Positions 16,788 to 26,098 of a stretch of 61,081 nucleotides of DNA are shown here, piece after piece. Made by a program: the position numbers and the translations under genes. The notes under the pieces were generated by a model, which was not told where the DNA came from, did no database searches, and saw only the letters and a program-made list of their open reading frames with translations. The stretch's first letter is position 1. Every line of letters begins with the position of its first letter. This DNA comes from an uncultured Pseudomonadota bacterium (GTDB lineage: Bacteria > Pseudomonadota > Alphaproteobacteria > RF32 > CAG-239): the NCBI GenBank assembly GCA_949298065.1, contig CASFUZ010000006.1, positions 1-61,081 on the forward strand. The letters are read 5' to 3'.

Positions 16788-17939
16788 ATGAAATATCTCT
16801 TCACATCAGAATCAGTTTCCGAAGGACATCCGGACAAAGTCTGCGATTGCATTTCAGATACATTGGTAGACCTTTTTATCGGTAAAGATACCAACGCGCG
16901 CACCGCCATTGAAACTATGGCGACCACCAACCGTGTCATCATTGCCGGAGAAACAAGCTGCAATGCCTACATCAGCCAAGCTGAAATAGAAGACACAGTC
17001 CGAAGCACTATTCAAAAAATCGGCTATGACCAAAAAGGATTCAGTTGGCACACTGTCAGCATAGAAAATTTACTCCACCATCAGTCATCTGATATTGCTC
17101 TTGGCGTAGATAATGATGGTGCCGGCGACCAAGGTATTATGTTTGGCTATGCCAAAAAAGAAGAAGACTTTGACAGTGATTATATGCCCTTGGCAATTTA
17201 TTTGGCCAACAAAATTCTAAAAGATTTAAGCGAAGCCAGACACAAAGGAGAAGTCAAAGGGCTGGAACCGGATGCCAAAAGCCAAATAACCGTAGAATAT
17301 GAAAATGGCAAACCGATAGGCCTTTCTAAAGTTGTACTATCTACACAACATTCAGAAAAACTTTCACAAAATGATGTTCGCGACATTGCCGAAAAAATCA
17401 TTGAGCGCAATTTACCACAAGGCTGGATGCCAAAAAGAAAAGATATTTTAATCAATCCGACAGGACGTTTTGTCATCGGCGGACCGGATGGGGATACAGG
17501 TTTAACCGGACGTAAAATTATTGTAGATAATTACGGCGGCTATGCACCACATGGCGGCGGGGCTTTTTCAGGCAAGGATGCCACCAAAGTAGACCGCTCT
17601 GCTGCTTACATTTTACGCTATCTAGCAAAAAATGTGGTTGCTGCCGGCTTAGCTGATGAATGCCTTTTGCAGTTGTCTTATGCAATCGGCGTAGCCGAAC
17701 CTTTGTCATTTTACATAAATTGTAATCATACAGCCAAAGTAGACGAACAGAAGATTTTGAATTTTTTAAGAGAAATGGTAGATCTAACCCCCAAAGGAAT
17801 TATCAAGCACCTTAATCTCCGCCGCCCAATTTATGCACCAACGGCTGCTTATGGTCATTTTGGAAGAGCCCCACAAAAAAGCGGTTCATTTTCTTGGGAA
17901 AAAACAGATTTAAGCAAGGAGTTGGTAAAATGCTTTTAA
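16788..17939 (+). CDS. metK: S-adenosylmethionine synthetase MetK
   Basis: Makes S-adenosylmethionine from ATP and methionine. The 383-residue protein starts [19 protein letters not shown] (ATP/methionine site), holds the hexapeptide-like [12 protein letters not shown] and the P-loop-like [19 protein letters not shown], and ends with the family's HFGR segment. AGAGGAT precedes the start. It overlaps trmB by 10 bases, so SAM synthase and a SAM-using tRNA methylase are translated together. Confidence 0.96.
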   Translation: MKYLFTSESVSEGHPDKVCDCISDTLVDLFIGKDTNARTAIETMATTNRVIIAGETSCNAYISQAEIEDTVRSTIQKIGYDQKGFSWHTVSIENLLHHQSSDIALGVDNDGAGDQGIMFGYAKKEEDFDSDYMPLAIYLANKILKDLSEARHKGEVKGLEPDAKSQITVEYENGKPIGLSKVVLSTQHSEKLSQNDVRDIAEKIIERNLPQGWMPKRKDILINPTGRFVIGGPDGDTGLTGRKIIVDNYGGYAPHGGGAFSGKDATKVDRSAAYILRYLAKNVVAAGLADECLLQLSYAIGVAEPLSFYINCNHTAKVDEQKILNFLREMVDLTPKGIIKHLNLRRPIYAPTAAYGHFGRAPQKSGSFSWEKTDLSKELVKCF

Positions 17940-18655
17940 GTGAAAAACCAAAATTTTTCGGCCGGCGTAAAGGGCGCATCATCCGCAAAGCAAAAACCAC
18001 GTTACTGGACGCTTTTTTACCTAAAATCCGCCTAAAAGATGATTGTTCTTTTGATAAAGAAACCATGTTTGGCAAAAAAGTTGAAAAAGTCTATCTGGAA
18101 ATCGGTTTTGGCAACGGCGAACATTTAGCCGGACAAGCCAAAAACAATCCCAATATTGGCTTTATCGGTGCAGAAGTTTTTCAAAACGGCGTTGCCAATT
18201 TGCTGAGCTTAATAACCGGCATTAAAGAAGGCAGTAATTTGCCTGATGATATTAATTTGAGTGCGGACAGAGAAGACAACATCCGCGTTTATGACGATGA
18301 TATGCGCTTGCTGTTTCCGCGCATTCCTGACGGATTTTTGGATAAAGTTTTTGTTTTGTTTCCGGACCCATGGCCCAAAAAGCGCCATGCATCAAGAAGG
18401 TTCATCAATCCTGATAACCTGAAAGAATTAGCCCGCATTTTGAAAAAAGGCGGAATTTTAAGAGTTGCCACCGACCATAAGGTATATAAGAGCTGGACGC
18501 TGCATCAATTACATGATTGTCCGGATTTTCGCTGGACCGCTACCTGTGGCAACGATTGGAAACATGAACCTTCCGACTGGGTTGAAACCAAATACCAGCG
18601 CAAAGCTCTCCGCGAAGGACGGAAGCCGGTATTTTTAGATTTTGAAAGAATCTAG
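17930..18655 (+). CDS. trmB: tRNA (guanine-N7-)-methyltransferase TrmB
   Basis: Methylates G46 in the tRNA variable loop using SAM. The 241-residue protein has the SAM motif [30 protein letters not shown], then the catalytic region [20 protein letters not shown] and [10 protein letters not shown], ending in [14 protein letters not shown]. The ATG at 17930 is preceded by AAGGAG and overlaps the metK end; the frame also runs further upstream within metK. In many alphaproteobacteria rimP follows; here a terminator ends the unit. Confidence 0.94.
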   Translation: MLLSEKPKFFGRRKGRIIRKAKTTLLDAFLPKIRLKDDCSFDKETMFGKKVEKVYLEIGFGNGEHLAGQAKNNPNIGFIGAEVFQNGVANLLSLITGIKEGSNLPDDINLSADREDNIRVYDDDMRLLFPRIPDGFLDKVFVLFPDPWPKKRHASRRFINPDNLKELARILKKGGILRVATDHKVYKSWTLHQLHDCPDFRWTATCGNDWKHEPSDWVETKYQRKALREGRKPVFLDFERI

Positions 18656-18697
18656 AAAAAAGCTCTGAAAGACAGAAAACTTTCAGAGCTTTTTTAT
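18656..18697 (+). terminator. Terminator after trmB
   Basis: AAGCTCTGAAAG and CTTTCAGAGCTT (about 18659-18692) form a 12-13 bp stem with an eight-base loop, followed by a T-run. It also lies at the end of the convergent zinc-ribbon gene. Confidence 0.85.
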
Positions 18698-18723
18698 TAC
18701 AACAAACTAAAATTTGTTTAAGT

Positions 18724-18921
18724 TCATTCTTGGTCTTTGTCCAGTAAATGTGTTTCGCCCGTACCATGGAAACCGTAAGAATAACCGCATTCATAACATC
18801 TTCCACCGGCAGTGCCTCCTGCATATTCATGAGAACCACACATCGGACAAGTCTCACCGCCATAAACATGCTTTTTGTTAACTGATACGCTTTGTGTACC
18901 TTTCTTAGTTTGCTTTTCCAT
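18724..18921 (-). CDS. Small zinc-ribbon protein
   Basis: The 65-residue protein has two Cys knuckles, TCPMCGSHEY and RCYECGYSYG, separated by a Gly-rich hairpin (AGGTAGG), the layout of a treble-clef or zinc-ribbon fold binding one zinc. The N-terminus is Lys/Thr-rich. No enzyme motif is present and I cannot name a family. The region before the ATG is A/T-rich with no good ribosome site. It may be a nucleic-acid or ribosome-associated small protein. Confidence 0.6.
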   Translation of the reverse strand: MEKQTKKGTQSVSVNKKHVYGGETCPMCGSHEYAGGTAGGRCYECGYSYGFHGTGETHLLDKDQE

Positions 18922-19067
18922 AAAACTTAGAATTTAAAATTATAAAAAATTAAATATAAAAAACGCAAGGAAGAGCTATACGCCTTTTGCCTACATATGT
19001 CAACCGTAAACAACTAAAATTTCAGCTCGCAAAATCTACATTAGTTACCCATTTTTTGTAAAAACTC

Positions 19068-19321
19068 GGAGAATGAGGTAAATAATAAGAAACAAGGGAA
19101 AAATTTTTTGAGTGTACATAAAAGTACATGACTAAAAATTTTATCCTGCAGTTTCTGTATTAGTTACCCATTATATGAGTTTTTTCAAAAATTTGGAGAA
19201 TGAGGTAAATAATAAGAAACAAGGGAAAAATTTTTTGAGTGTACATAAAAGTACATGACTAAAAATTTTATCCCGCAGTTTCTGTATTAGTTACCCATTA
19301 TACGAGTTTTTAATAAGAGGG
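19068..19321. repeat. Two 127-bp tandem copies of a palindromic intergenic repeat
   Basis: The 388-base gap 18922-19309 holds no gene. Copies begin at 19068 and 19195 and are almost identical over about 110 bases (two visible differences); a partial copy lies at about 19030-19067. Each copy holds a long dyad: GGGAAAAATTTTTT, GAGTGTAC, ATAAAA, GTACATGA, then the mirrored arm ending ATCCC. The flank TAGTTACCCATT recurs beside each dyad. The core equals the one at 2529-2546. This is a REP/MITE-like element with a local duplication. The second copy touches the stop of the secreted-protein gene. Confidence 0.8.
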
Positions 19322-19792
19322 GTAAGTCGTAATCGTAGGCTGTATATTAGGCTCTTCCACGGTGTTGACATCGGAGGTTGGATAAGACTGAACATCATAG
19401 ATACGCCCGCCGGATTCATATAAAGTGTTTTGAATCTGCTGATTAACGGCTTGCGGCGATTCTTGCGGACTTATCTGCGGATTCTGCGGCAAAGATTCGG
19501 AAACAACATTACTCGGCATCATTTGTGATGGCGTAGACACATTGGTTGTACTCAAATTATCTGCTGAGGATTCATCGCTCATATCTGAGGAAGCATTATC
19601 CAAAGCCGACTGAAACCCATCTCCGACAATCGGCTGTCCCATAATATTACCTTCATTGGGTGTCATCTGCACGGTTGCGCTGTCATACACGCCCGGAGCG
19701 GTTTCTGAGGCTCCATATATAACCGTATTATTATCATCGGCAGTCGCTGAAAAAGCGTATAAAAGATTTATCAAAAAAATAAATTTTCCCAT
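19310..19792 (-). CDS. Secreted low-complexity protein of unknown function
   Basis: The 160-residue product starts with a signal peptide (MGKFIFLINLLYAFSATAD; cleavage likely after the ATA near residue 18). The mature part is disordered, rich in Ser, Asn, Gln, Pro and Thr, and ends in PTITTYPSY. It has no Cys and no domain I recognise. The start at 19792 has GGGAG 8 bases upstream; an ATG at 19807 is the other option. That GGGAG lies inside the terminator hairpin of the upstream ackA gene, so read-through transcripts would hide the site. Confidence 0.6.
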   Translation of the reverse strand: MGKFIFLINLLYAFSATADDNNTVIYGASETAPGVYDSATVQMTPNEGNIMGQPIVGDGFQSALDNASSDMSDESSADNLSTTNVSTPSQMMPSNVVSESLPQNPQISPQESPQAVNQQIQNTLYESGGRIYDVQSYPTSDVNTVEEPNIQPTITTYPSY

Positions 19793-19796
19793 AACA

Positions 19797-19841
19797 AAAG
19801 CTCCCATTTTTTAGAAACACTCTTCTAAAGAAATAGGAGCT
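19797..19841 (-). terminator. Terminator after the downstream ackA copy
   Basis: On the minus strand AGCTCC ... GGGAGCT with an inner stem TTTCTTTAGAA/TTTCTAAAAAA form a long A/U-rich hairpin followed by CTTTTGTT. Its 3' arm contains the ribosome site of the secreted-protein gene. Confidence 0.6.
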
Positions 19842-19866
19842 ATAAATCAAAATCCAAGAGGAAAAA

Positions 19867-21081
19867 TTAAGATGCTTTTTCCATCAAAACAACATTATCA
19901 TGAAGCAAAGCATAAGTATCTTCCGCAATCATCAATTCTTCATTGGTAGGAATAACCAAAACTTTGACCTTAGAGGAAGGTGTTGTAATTTCTGTTGCCT
20001 GACCGCGAAGATGATTTGCTTCTTCGTTCAATTCAATTCCCAAAAACTTCAAACGTTCACAAACTTTTTTGCGAATAAAGGAGGAGTTTTCACCGATTCC
20101 CGCGGTAAAGATAATAGCATCAACCCCGCCAAGTACAGCCATATATGCACCGATATATTTGATTAAAGCATGAACATAAACATCAACCGCAGTTATGGCA
20201 TCTTGGTTGCCTTCCAAATATTGTTCCTCAATATCGCGCAAATCCGTATAACCTCTGGTCAATCCGCACCAACCGCTTTCCTTGTTAAGCATAGCATTAA
20301 CTTCATCTGCGGTTTTGTTTTGGGTTTTCATAATATGCAGCGGAATATAGGGGTCAATATCACCGCAACGTGTACCCATAATCATTCCGGCCATTGGCGT
20401 AAAGCCCATAGACGTATCAACGGATTTTCCATCCTCAATAGCCGTAACCGAAGCTCCGCCGCCTAAATGGCAACTGATAAATTTGCCTTTATAACCAAGC
20501 ATTTTAGCCGCTTCTTCCGCCACATATTTATGCGATGTGCCATGAAACCCATAACGGCGAATTTTGTGCTTTTCATATTGCTCTAATGGAATAGCATAAA
20601 GAAAAGCCTCTTTTTTCATACTCTGATGAAAAGAGGAATCAAAAGTAGCCACTTGCTTAACTTTGGGCAAAAGCTCCGTAATAGCATCAATACCATATAA
20701 GAAAGCCGCACCATGCAAAGGCAACAAATCACCGGCTTCACGTGCCTTATCCAAAACATCTTCATCAATAACAACTGACTTATCAAAATATTCTCCGCCA
20801 TGTCCCATCCGATGACCGACGGCATCAATTTCCTCAACCGACTTAATCGGACCGGAAAGCAACATATTCAAAACTTCCTTAATTGCCTCAATATGGTTAT
20901 GCAGTTCAACTTCCTTGACCAATTTTTCATTTTCATCAACTGACATACTGACGCTGGAACCACTAATACCGATACGCTCAGCCATACCCTTAGCCAAAAC
21001 TTGGTGCTTTTGCCCATCCATCAAAAACAGCTGATATTTTACAGTAGTAGAGCCGGAGTTCAGTACAAGAATCTTCTTCAT
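19867..21081 (-). CDS. ackA: Acetate kinase (second copy)
   Basis: Converts acetyl phosphate and ADP to acetate and ATP, or the reverse. The 404-residue protein has the N-terminal phosphate loop KILVLNSGSTTVKYQLF, substrate-site residues in HRMGHGGEYF, the catalytic region TFDSSFHQSM and RRYGFHGTSHKYVA, the loop CHLGGGASVTAIEDGKSVDT, and GGVDAIIFTAGIGENS near the end. Length is standard. It is separated from the other acetate kinase gene by a terminator, so it may have its own promoter. The two copies clearly differ throughout, so the duplication is old or one was acquired. Confidence 0.92.
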   Translation of the reverse strand: MKKILVLNSGSTTVKYQLFLMDGQKHQVLAKGMAERIGISGSSVSMSVDENEKLVKEVELHNHIEAIKEVLNMLLSGPIKSVEEIDAVGHRMGHGGEYFDKSVVIDEDVLDKAREAGDLLPLHGAAFLYGIDAITELLPKVKQVATFDSSFHQSMKKEAFLYAIPLEQYEKHKIRRYGFHGTSHKYVAEEAAKMLGYKGKFISCHLGGGASVTAIEDGKSVDTSMGFTPMAGMIMGTRCGDIDPYIPLHIMKTQNKTADEVNAMLNKESGWCGLTRGYTDLRDIEEQYLEGNQDAITAVDVYVHALIKYIGAYMAVLGGVDAIIFTAGIGENSSFIRKKVCERLKFLGIELNEEANHLRGQATEITTPSSKVKVLVIPTNEELMIAEDTYALLHDNVVLMEKAS

Positions 21082-21109
21082 AAATGCTTTCCTATGTTGT
21101 TATTGAAAT

Positions 21110-21143
21110 AAAAAAACGGGGTGCCATCATAATAGCACCCCGC
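21110..21143 (-). terminator. Terminator between the two ackA genes
   Basis: CGGGGTGC (21117-21124) and GCACCCCG (21135-21142) pair around a ten-base loop; on the minus strand the stem is followed by TTTTTT. It ends the pta-ackA unit. Confidence 0.8.
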
Positions 21144-21158
21144 CTTTATGCCACAAAA

Positions 21159-22346
21159 TTACAAATTAGTCAAGCTAACCGTATCTTGAGCGATTGCCAA
21201 CTCCTCATTTGTCGGGATAACAAAGGCTCTAACCTTAGAATCCGGCGTAGTAATTTCAGCAAAATCGCCGCGTTCGTTATTCTTGGCTTCATCAACTTTG
21301 ATACCCAAATAAGCCAGGCGCTCCAAAACCAGCTTGCGCACAATAGGAGAGTTTTCACCGACACCTGCCGTAAAGACAATAGCATCAACACCGCCCAAAG
21401 CTGCAATATAAGAACCGATATATTTGACAATATTGTAAACATAAACTTGCATAGCTTCCAAAACTTTCGGCTCACCGCGATTATAAGCAGCCTCAAAATC
21501 ACGAGAGTCACTATAACCGGTCAAGCCATACTTACCGCTTTGCTTATTGAGCATTTCATTAACTTCATCAGGTGTCAAATTCTGCGTCTTCATAATATAA
21601 AGCGGAATATAGGGGTCAATATCGCCGCAACGCGTATCCATAACAATACCTGCCAACGGGGTCATTCCCATAGAGGTATCAATACATTTGCCATCCTTAA
21701 CAGCCGTAATTGACGCACCGCTGCCAATATGGCAAGTAATGATTTTTGATTTTTCGCCGACAATTTCCGCAGCCTTCTGAGCTACGAATTTGTGCGATGT
21801 TCCATGCGCACCGTAACGACGAATTTTATAAGTTGTGCGCTGTTTTTCAGGCAGAGCATAAACATAAGCCTCCGCAGGCATTGTTTGGTGAAAAGCCGTA
21901 TCAAAAACCACAACTTGCGGCACAGAAGGCAGCTCTTTCATAACGGCACGAATAACCAAAGCTGCAGCCGGATTATGCAACGGAGCCAAAGTTGAAAGGG
22001 ATTCAATATCCTCAATAACTTTTTCATCAACGACGACAGAACCCTTAAAGATAGAACCACCTTGAACGATACGATGTCCAATAGCGGAAATTTCTTTCAA
22101 ATTGCTGATAACACCATCAAGCAAAAGTTTCATAACCTCGTTTAGGGCTGTTTTATGATCCGGTAAATCAACCTTAACTTCTTTTTTGTCGCCATTAGCA
22201 TATTTTATACCGACAAAAGAAGCCTCACGCCCAATACGCTCGGCATTACCCTTGGCAACGACTTCATATTTGTCGCCTTCCACATTAAAGAGCTGATATT
22301 TCAGCGTAGATGAACCGGAGTTCAAAACGAGTATTTTCTTCATCAT
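21159..22346 (-). CDS. ackA: Acetate kinase (pta-linked copy)
   Basis: The 395-residue kinase shows KILVLNSGSSTLKYQLF, VVFDTAFHQTMPAEAYVYAL, RRYGAHGTSHKFVAQKAAE, CHIGSGASITAVKDGKCIDT and GGVDAIVFTAGVGENSPIV. Note Ala in YGAHGTSH where the other copy has Phe, as many acetate kinases do. It lies 29 bases after pta on the same strand, the standard Pta-AckA operon that turns acetyl-CoA into acetate with one ATP. A terminator follows. Confidence 0.95.
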   Translation of the reverse strand: MMKKILVLNSGSSTLKYQLFNVEGDKYEVVAKGNAERIGREASFVGIKYANGDKKEVKVDLPDHKTALNEVMKLLLDGVISNLKEISAIGHRIVQGGSIFKGSVVVDEKVIEDIESLSTLAPLHNPAAALVIRAVMKELPSVPQVVVFDTAFHQTMPAEAYVYALPEKQRTTYKIRRYGAHGTSHKFVAQKAAEIVGEKSKIITCHIGSGASITAVKDGKCIDTSMGMTPLAGIVMDTRCGDIDPYIPLYIMKTQNLTPDEVNEMLNKQSGKYGLTGYSDSRDFEAAYNRGEPKVLEAMQVYVYNIVKYIGSYIAALGGVDAIVFTAGVGENSPIVRKLVLERLAYLGIKVDEAKNNERGDFAEITTPDSKVRAFVIPTNEELAIAQDTVSLTNL

Positions 22347-22375
22347 TACGTCCTTATTTTTTAGATTTTTTCAAA

Positions 22376-23383
22376 TTATTTTTGAGCCTGAATGCAGGTA
22401 ATCGCAATCATCCCCACAATATCTTCAACCAAAGCGCCGCGAGACAAATCATTAACCGGTGCATTTAAACCTTGCAACATCGGACCATAGGCTTCACAAC
22501 CGCAGATTCTCTGCAACATTTTATAGCTGATGTTGCCGGATGCCAAATCAGGGAAAATCAACACATTTGCTTTACCGGCAACTTCGCTTCCCGGAGCTTT
22601 TTTAGCCCCCACAACGGCATCCAAAGCGGCATCAGCTTGCAGCTCGCCATCAAGTTTAATGTTTAAGGTATTATAATCCGGATCATTTTTCAAAGCATTC
22701 AAAGCGATTTCGGTTGCACGGCGAACTTTGTCAACTTGGTCGCCTTTACCGGAACCTTTGGTAGAGAAAGTCAACATAGCAACTTTTGGCTCCATACCAA
22801 ACTTAATGGCATTTTTACCAGCCTCAAGAGCCGTGTCAGCCATTTCTTTGTCTGTTGGGTCAATAATGATAGCGCAGTCTGCCAAAATATATGGCTTATC
22901 ATTATGAACCAAAATCAACAAAGACGAAACGCTTGCGCCTTTTTTGGCAGATTTAATAATCTGCAAAGCCGGACGAACCGTATCTGCCGTAGAGTGGTTT
23001 GCACCCGATACCATACCATCTGCATCACCGGCTTTAATCATCAATGTTCCGAAATAGTTGGGATTAAGTGCTGTTTTAGCAGCTTCTTCTTCTGTCATAC
23101 CTTTTTCTTTGCGCAGCTCATACAATAGCTTGGTATATTTTGCCAAATTAGCCGATTCTGCCGGGTTAATCAGCTCAATATCATCCATACTCCAATTATT
23201 GTCGTTAAAATATTTTTTAACCGATTCTACATCACCCAAAATGATAACCTTAGCGGCTTTTTCAGCCGTAATCAGGTGAGCGGCTTTCAAAATACGCTCA
23301 TCTTCACCTTCCGGCAAAACAATTGTTTTAACATCGCTTTTGGCTCTGGCAATCAGGCCGTTCAAATAAGCACTCTCTAACAT
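22376..23383 (-). CDS. pta: Phosphate acetyltransferase
   Basis: Exchanges CoA for phosphate on acetyl-CoA to give acetyl phosphate. At 335 residues it is the short, single-domain (EutD-type) enzyme without the N-terminal regulatory domains of E. coli Pta. Typical segments: TIVLPEGEDERILKAAHLIT, DADGMVSGANHSTADTVRPA, GELQADAALDAVVGAKKAPG and NVLIFPDLASGNISYKMLQR. It heads the pta-ackA unit and is divergent from ndk. An AAAGGGA site precedes the ATG. Confidence 0.94.
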   Translation of the reverse strand: MLESAYLNGLIARAKSDVKTIVLPEGEDERILKAAHLITAEKAAKVIILGDVESVKKYFNDNNWSMDDIELINPAESANLAKYTKLLYELRKEKGMTEEEAAKTALNPNYFGTLMIKAGDADGMVSGANHSTADTVRPALQIIKSAKKGASVSSLLILVHNDKPYILADCAIIIDPTDKEMADTALEAGKNAIKFGMEPKVAMLTFSTKGSGKGDQVDKVRRATEIALNALKNDPDYNTLNIKLDGELQADAALDAVVGAKKAPGSEVAGKANVLIFPDLASGNISYKMLQRICGCEAYGPMLQGLNAPVNDLSRGALVEDIVGMIAITCIQAQK

Positions 23384-23463
23384 TGAGGCATCCCTTTCTA
23401 CTTATGTTTAAACAGAATTATCTTTAATAAACAACGCCTGAGCGCAAAAGTCTATAAAAACTT

Positions 23464-23490
23464 TTGCTTTTTACGGCAAAATAATATACT
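23464..23490 (+). promoter_or_regulatory. Possible promoter of ndk
   Basis: TTGCTT (23464-23469) and a good TATACT (23485-23490) are 15 bases apart, 49 bases before ndk. The spacing is short, so the -35 is uncertain. Confidence 0.35.
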
Positions 23491-23538
23491 ATCGGCATAA
23501 ATTTCGTAACAAATTCATTTTTCAGAAGGAAATCTGCA

Positions 23539-23955
23539 ATGGAAAGAACCCTCTCAATAATCAAACCGGACGCAACTTCCCGCAACATCACCGGCAAAGT
23601 CAATGCCATGATTGAAGAGGCCGGTCTGCGTATTGTTGCCCAAAAAAGATTACAATTAACCGCAGCTCAAGCCGAAGAATTCTATGCTGAGCATAAAGAC
23701 AAAGCTTTCTTCACCAGCATGATTGAGCAAATGATTTCCGCACCTGTTGTCGTTCAAATTTTGGAAGCGGACAACGCCATCGCCTTGTATCGTAAAATTA
23801 TGGGTGCCACCAATCCGGCCATCGCCGAAGAAGGGACGATTCGCAAAACTTTTGCCCTCTCCATTGACAAGAACACGGTTCACGGCTCGGATTCTCCGGA
23901 AAGTGCCAAAAGAGAGATAAACTTCTTCTTTTCCAACATTGAAATTGTCGGCTAA
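23539..23955 (+). CDS. ndk: Nucleoside diphosphate kinase
   Basis: Transfers the gamma phosphate from ATP to NDPs through a phospho-His. The 138-residue protein opens [20 protein letters not shown], contains [19 protein letters not shown], and the active His lies in [20 protein letters not shown]. Length is standard. AGAAGGAAATCTGCA precedes the ATG. The DUF2066 gene follows after 9 bases. Confidence 0.96.
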   Translation: MERTLSIIKPDATSRNITGKVNAMIEEAGLRIVAQKRLQLTAAQAEEFYAEHKDKAFFTSMIEQMISAPVVVQILEADNAIALYRKIMGATNPAIAEEGTIRKTFALSIDKNTVHGSDSPESAKREINFFFSNIEIVG

Positions 23956-23964
23956 GGAGTCTTT

Positions 23965-25017
23965 ATGGTGTTTTGCCGTCTGATAACAATTTTTGCCTTT
24001 TTGGCCCTTACCTCAACTTTCGCTTTTGCCGGAGATATGACTTATAACGCCGAAATAAGTGTTGATGTCACGGCAGAAAATGCATCTGTCGCCAGAGAAC
24101 GCGCCATGACCGCAGCCAATCGGCAGGCTTACACAACCGTTGCCAAACGCGTTACCACGGCAGAAGGTGTTAATAAGCTAAACGAACTCAATGATGCACA
24201 GATACTAAACTTCATCAAAGAAGTTTCCGTCATTTCGGAAAAAGCCTCTGATGTTCGTTATATGGCCACGCTTAACGTTGCCATCAATGAACACATCCTT
24301 AAGACCTATATGCAGGAAAATGACATTCCCTTTGTCATCAGTTCTATCGCCAATGTCTTGATTATCCCTACCTTTCGGGAGTTCAAAACCGATGCCCCCA
24401 TGCTCTGGGAAGCAGGCAACCTTTGGCGCAAAGCTTGGGAACAAAACCCCCGCACCATAGGTTCTGCAAAATTTTTCAGCATTCCGGCCAATGGCTCCAA
24501 CTATGCCGCACTTGATGCCGAAAAAGCTTTAAGTATGAACGGTATGGCACTTGATAAAATCGCCTTCATCAACAACACCAAAGACATTTATGTTGCAGAT
24601 GCTACTTATAACGGTATTGAAGGCTTAAACATCACGCTTTATTCTTACCAAAGTGGCAAAGAAGAAACCATCGCTGTCGCCGGCGACCGTTCGCCGCAAT
24701 TATTCACGGATGCGATTAACAAAATCAGCGACCACATTTATAATCAAATCAAAACGCAAAACGTTGTAGACCGCCAAAACAAATCCGAAATTACGGTGCT
24801 TTATTCTTACGCTTATCTTAAAGATTGGCTGATGCTAGAAAAACAATTAAAAGAGATTGCCTATATTAACAGCATTACCACTTCCGCCGTTGGCTCGGGA
24901 AGAGTCCAATTCAAAATCACGTTTATCGGTGGATTTGACAAACTGCAAGAAGCTTTGCGCAACAAATATTACAACCTCAAAAATGCCGGTGATTTTTACA
25001 TAATTGAAAAGATTTGA
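23965..25017 (+). CDS. DUF2066 family exported protein
   Basis: The 350-residue protein has a signal peptide (FCRLITIFAFLALTSTFAFA, cleaved near residue 22), then ISVDVTAENASVARERAMTA and AAYTTVAKR-type residues that fit the DUF2066 start, where the family has a similar Arg/Ala-rich helix. The role of DUF2066 is unknown; in proteobacteria it lies beside perM or purM, as here. GGAG precedes the ATG. It ends 13 bases before perM. Confidence 0.8.
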   Translation: MVFCRLITIFAFLALTSTFAFAGDMTYNAEISVDVTAENASVARERAMTAANRQAYTTVAKRVTTAEGVNKLNELNDAQILNFIKEVSVISEKASDVRYMATLNVAINEHILKTYMQENDIPFVISSIANVLIIPTFREFKTDAPMLWEAGNLWRKAWEQNPRTIGSAKFFSIPANGSNYAALDAEKALSMNGMALDKIAFINNTKDIYVADATYNGIEGLNITLYSYQSGKEETIAVAGDRSPQLFTDAINKISDHIYNQIKTQNVVDRQNKSEITVLYSYAYLKDWLMLEKQLKEIAYINSITTSAVGSGRVQFKITFIGGFDKLQEALRNKYYNLKNAGDFYIIEKI

Positions 25018-25030
25018 AAGGATTTTGCCA

Positions 25031-26098
25031 ATGCCGACAACCACAAAAAATAACCGCAACTGGATGTTTTGGCTGACACTTTTTGTCTTATTCTGTGTCT
25101 CCGTTTATGTTTTGCGTTCGGTTCTTCTGCCTTTTGTAACCGGCATTGTGATTGGTTATTTGCTGGACCCCTTCGCCTCAAAATTTGAAAAATGGGGCAT
25201 GAACAGAACCTTAGCCACCTTTTTGGTTTTGTTATTAGTTGCCATTGTTGTCATTCCGGCTCTCATTTTGTTAATCGGTGTCATTGATGAACAACTTGGA
25301 CGTTTCATCAACGTTGTGCCGCAATATATCAGTGCTTTTTTAAAGAAGATAGAACCCTTTATCAATGAACTGCACAATCGTTTTCCGTCTTTGGAACCGG
25401 AAAAGATTCGTGAATATATGCGTAACAACCTCGCCAATACTCTAAAAGTTATCGGAGGTGTTTTACGCGGTCTCATCACCTCAGGCTTTGCCATTTTCAA
25501 CCTTATATCTTTGTTGCTGATTACGCCGATTGTTGCTTTTTATATGCTCAGAGACTGGGATATGTTCATTGCCAAGGTAGATAGCTTATTACCGCGCAAA
25601 TCAAAATCCTCAATCCGCGAACAAGCCCGCCAAATTGACCGCACCTTGGCTGGTTTCATCCGCGGACAACTGAGCGTTTGTGTTATTTTGGGCACCTATT
25701 ACTCTTTAGGATTATATTTTGTAGGCCTTGACTTAGGCTTGCTGGTTGGTTTCATCGCCGGCTTAATCTCGTTTATTCCTTACGTTGGCAGCATTGTTGG
25801 CTTCCTGCTCAGTATCGGTATTGCCTTTGCACAGTTTGATACCTTAATGCCCATCTTGCAGGTTGTTTTGGTTTTTGCCACCGGACAATTTTTGGAAGGC
25901 AATTTCCTTACCCCCAAACTGGTCGGAGAGAATGTTGGCTTACATCCGGTTTGGGTAATGTTTGCTTTGCTTGCCGGCGGTGTTCTATTGGGATTTTTGG
26001 GACTGATGATTGCCGTTCCGCTTGCCGCGGTTATCGGAGTTCTGCTCAGACACGCCATAGACAACTACAAAAAAAGCACCCTTTATCTGGACAGCTAA
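25031..26098 (+). CDS. AI-2E family transporter (PerM-like)
   Basis: The 355-residue membrane protein has about eight helices and a large amphipathic soluble segment after helix 3 (about 85-150, IEPFINELHNRFPSLEPEKI). The second half has the family's LAGFIRGQLSVCVILGTYYS, GLISFIPYVGSIVGFLLS and NFLTPKLVGENVGLHPVWVM. The family includes the AI-2 exporter TqsA and Na/H antiporters; the substrate is not known here. The ATG at 25031 has AAAGGA upstream; an earlier in-frame TTG overlaps DUF2066. Confidence 0.88.
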   Translation: MPTTTKNNRNWMFWLTLFVLFCVSVYVLRSVLLPFVTGIVIGYLLDPFASKFEKWGMNRTLATFLVLLLVAIVVIPALILLIGVIDEQLGRFINVVPQYISAFLKKIEPFINELHNRFPSLEPEKIREYMRNNLANTLKVIGGVLRGLITSGFAIFNLISLLLITPIVAFYMLRDWDMFIAKVDSLLPRKSKSSIREQARQIDRTLAGFIRGQLSVCVILGTYYSLGLYFVGLDLGLLVGFIAGLISFIPYVGSIVGFLLSIGIAFAQFDTLMPILQVVLVFATGQFLEGNFLTPKLVGENVGLHPVWVMFALLAGGVLLGFLGLMIAVPLAAVIGVLLRHAIDNYKKSTLYLDS

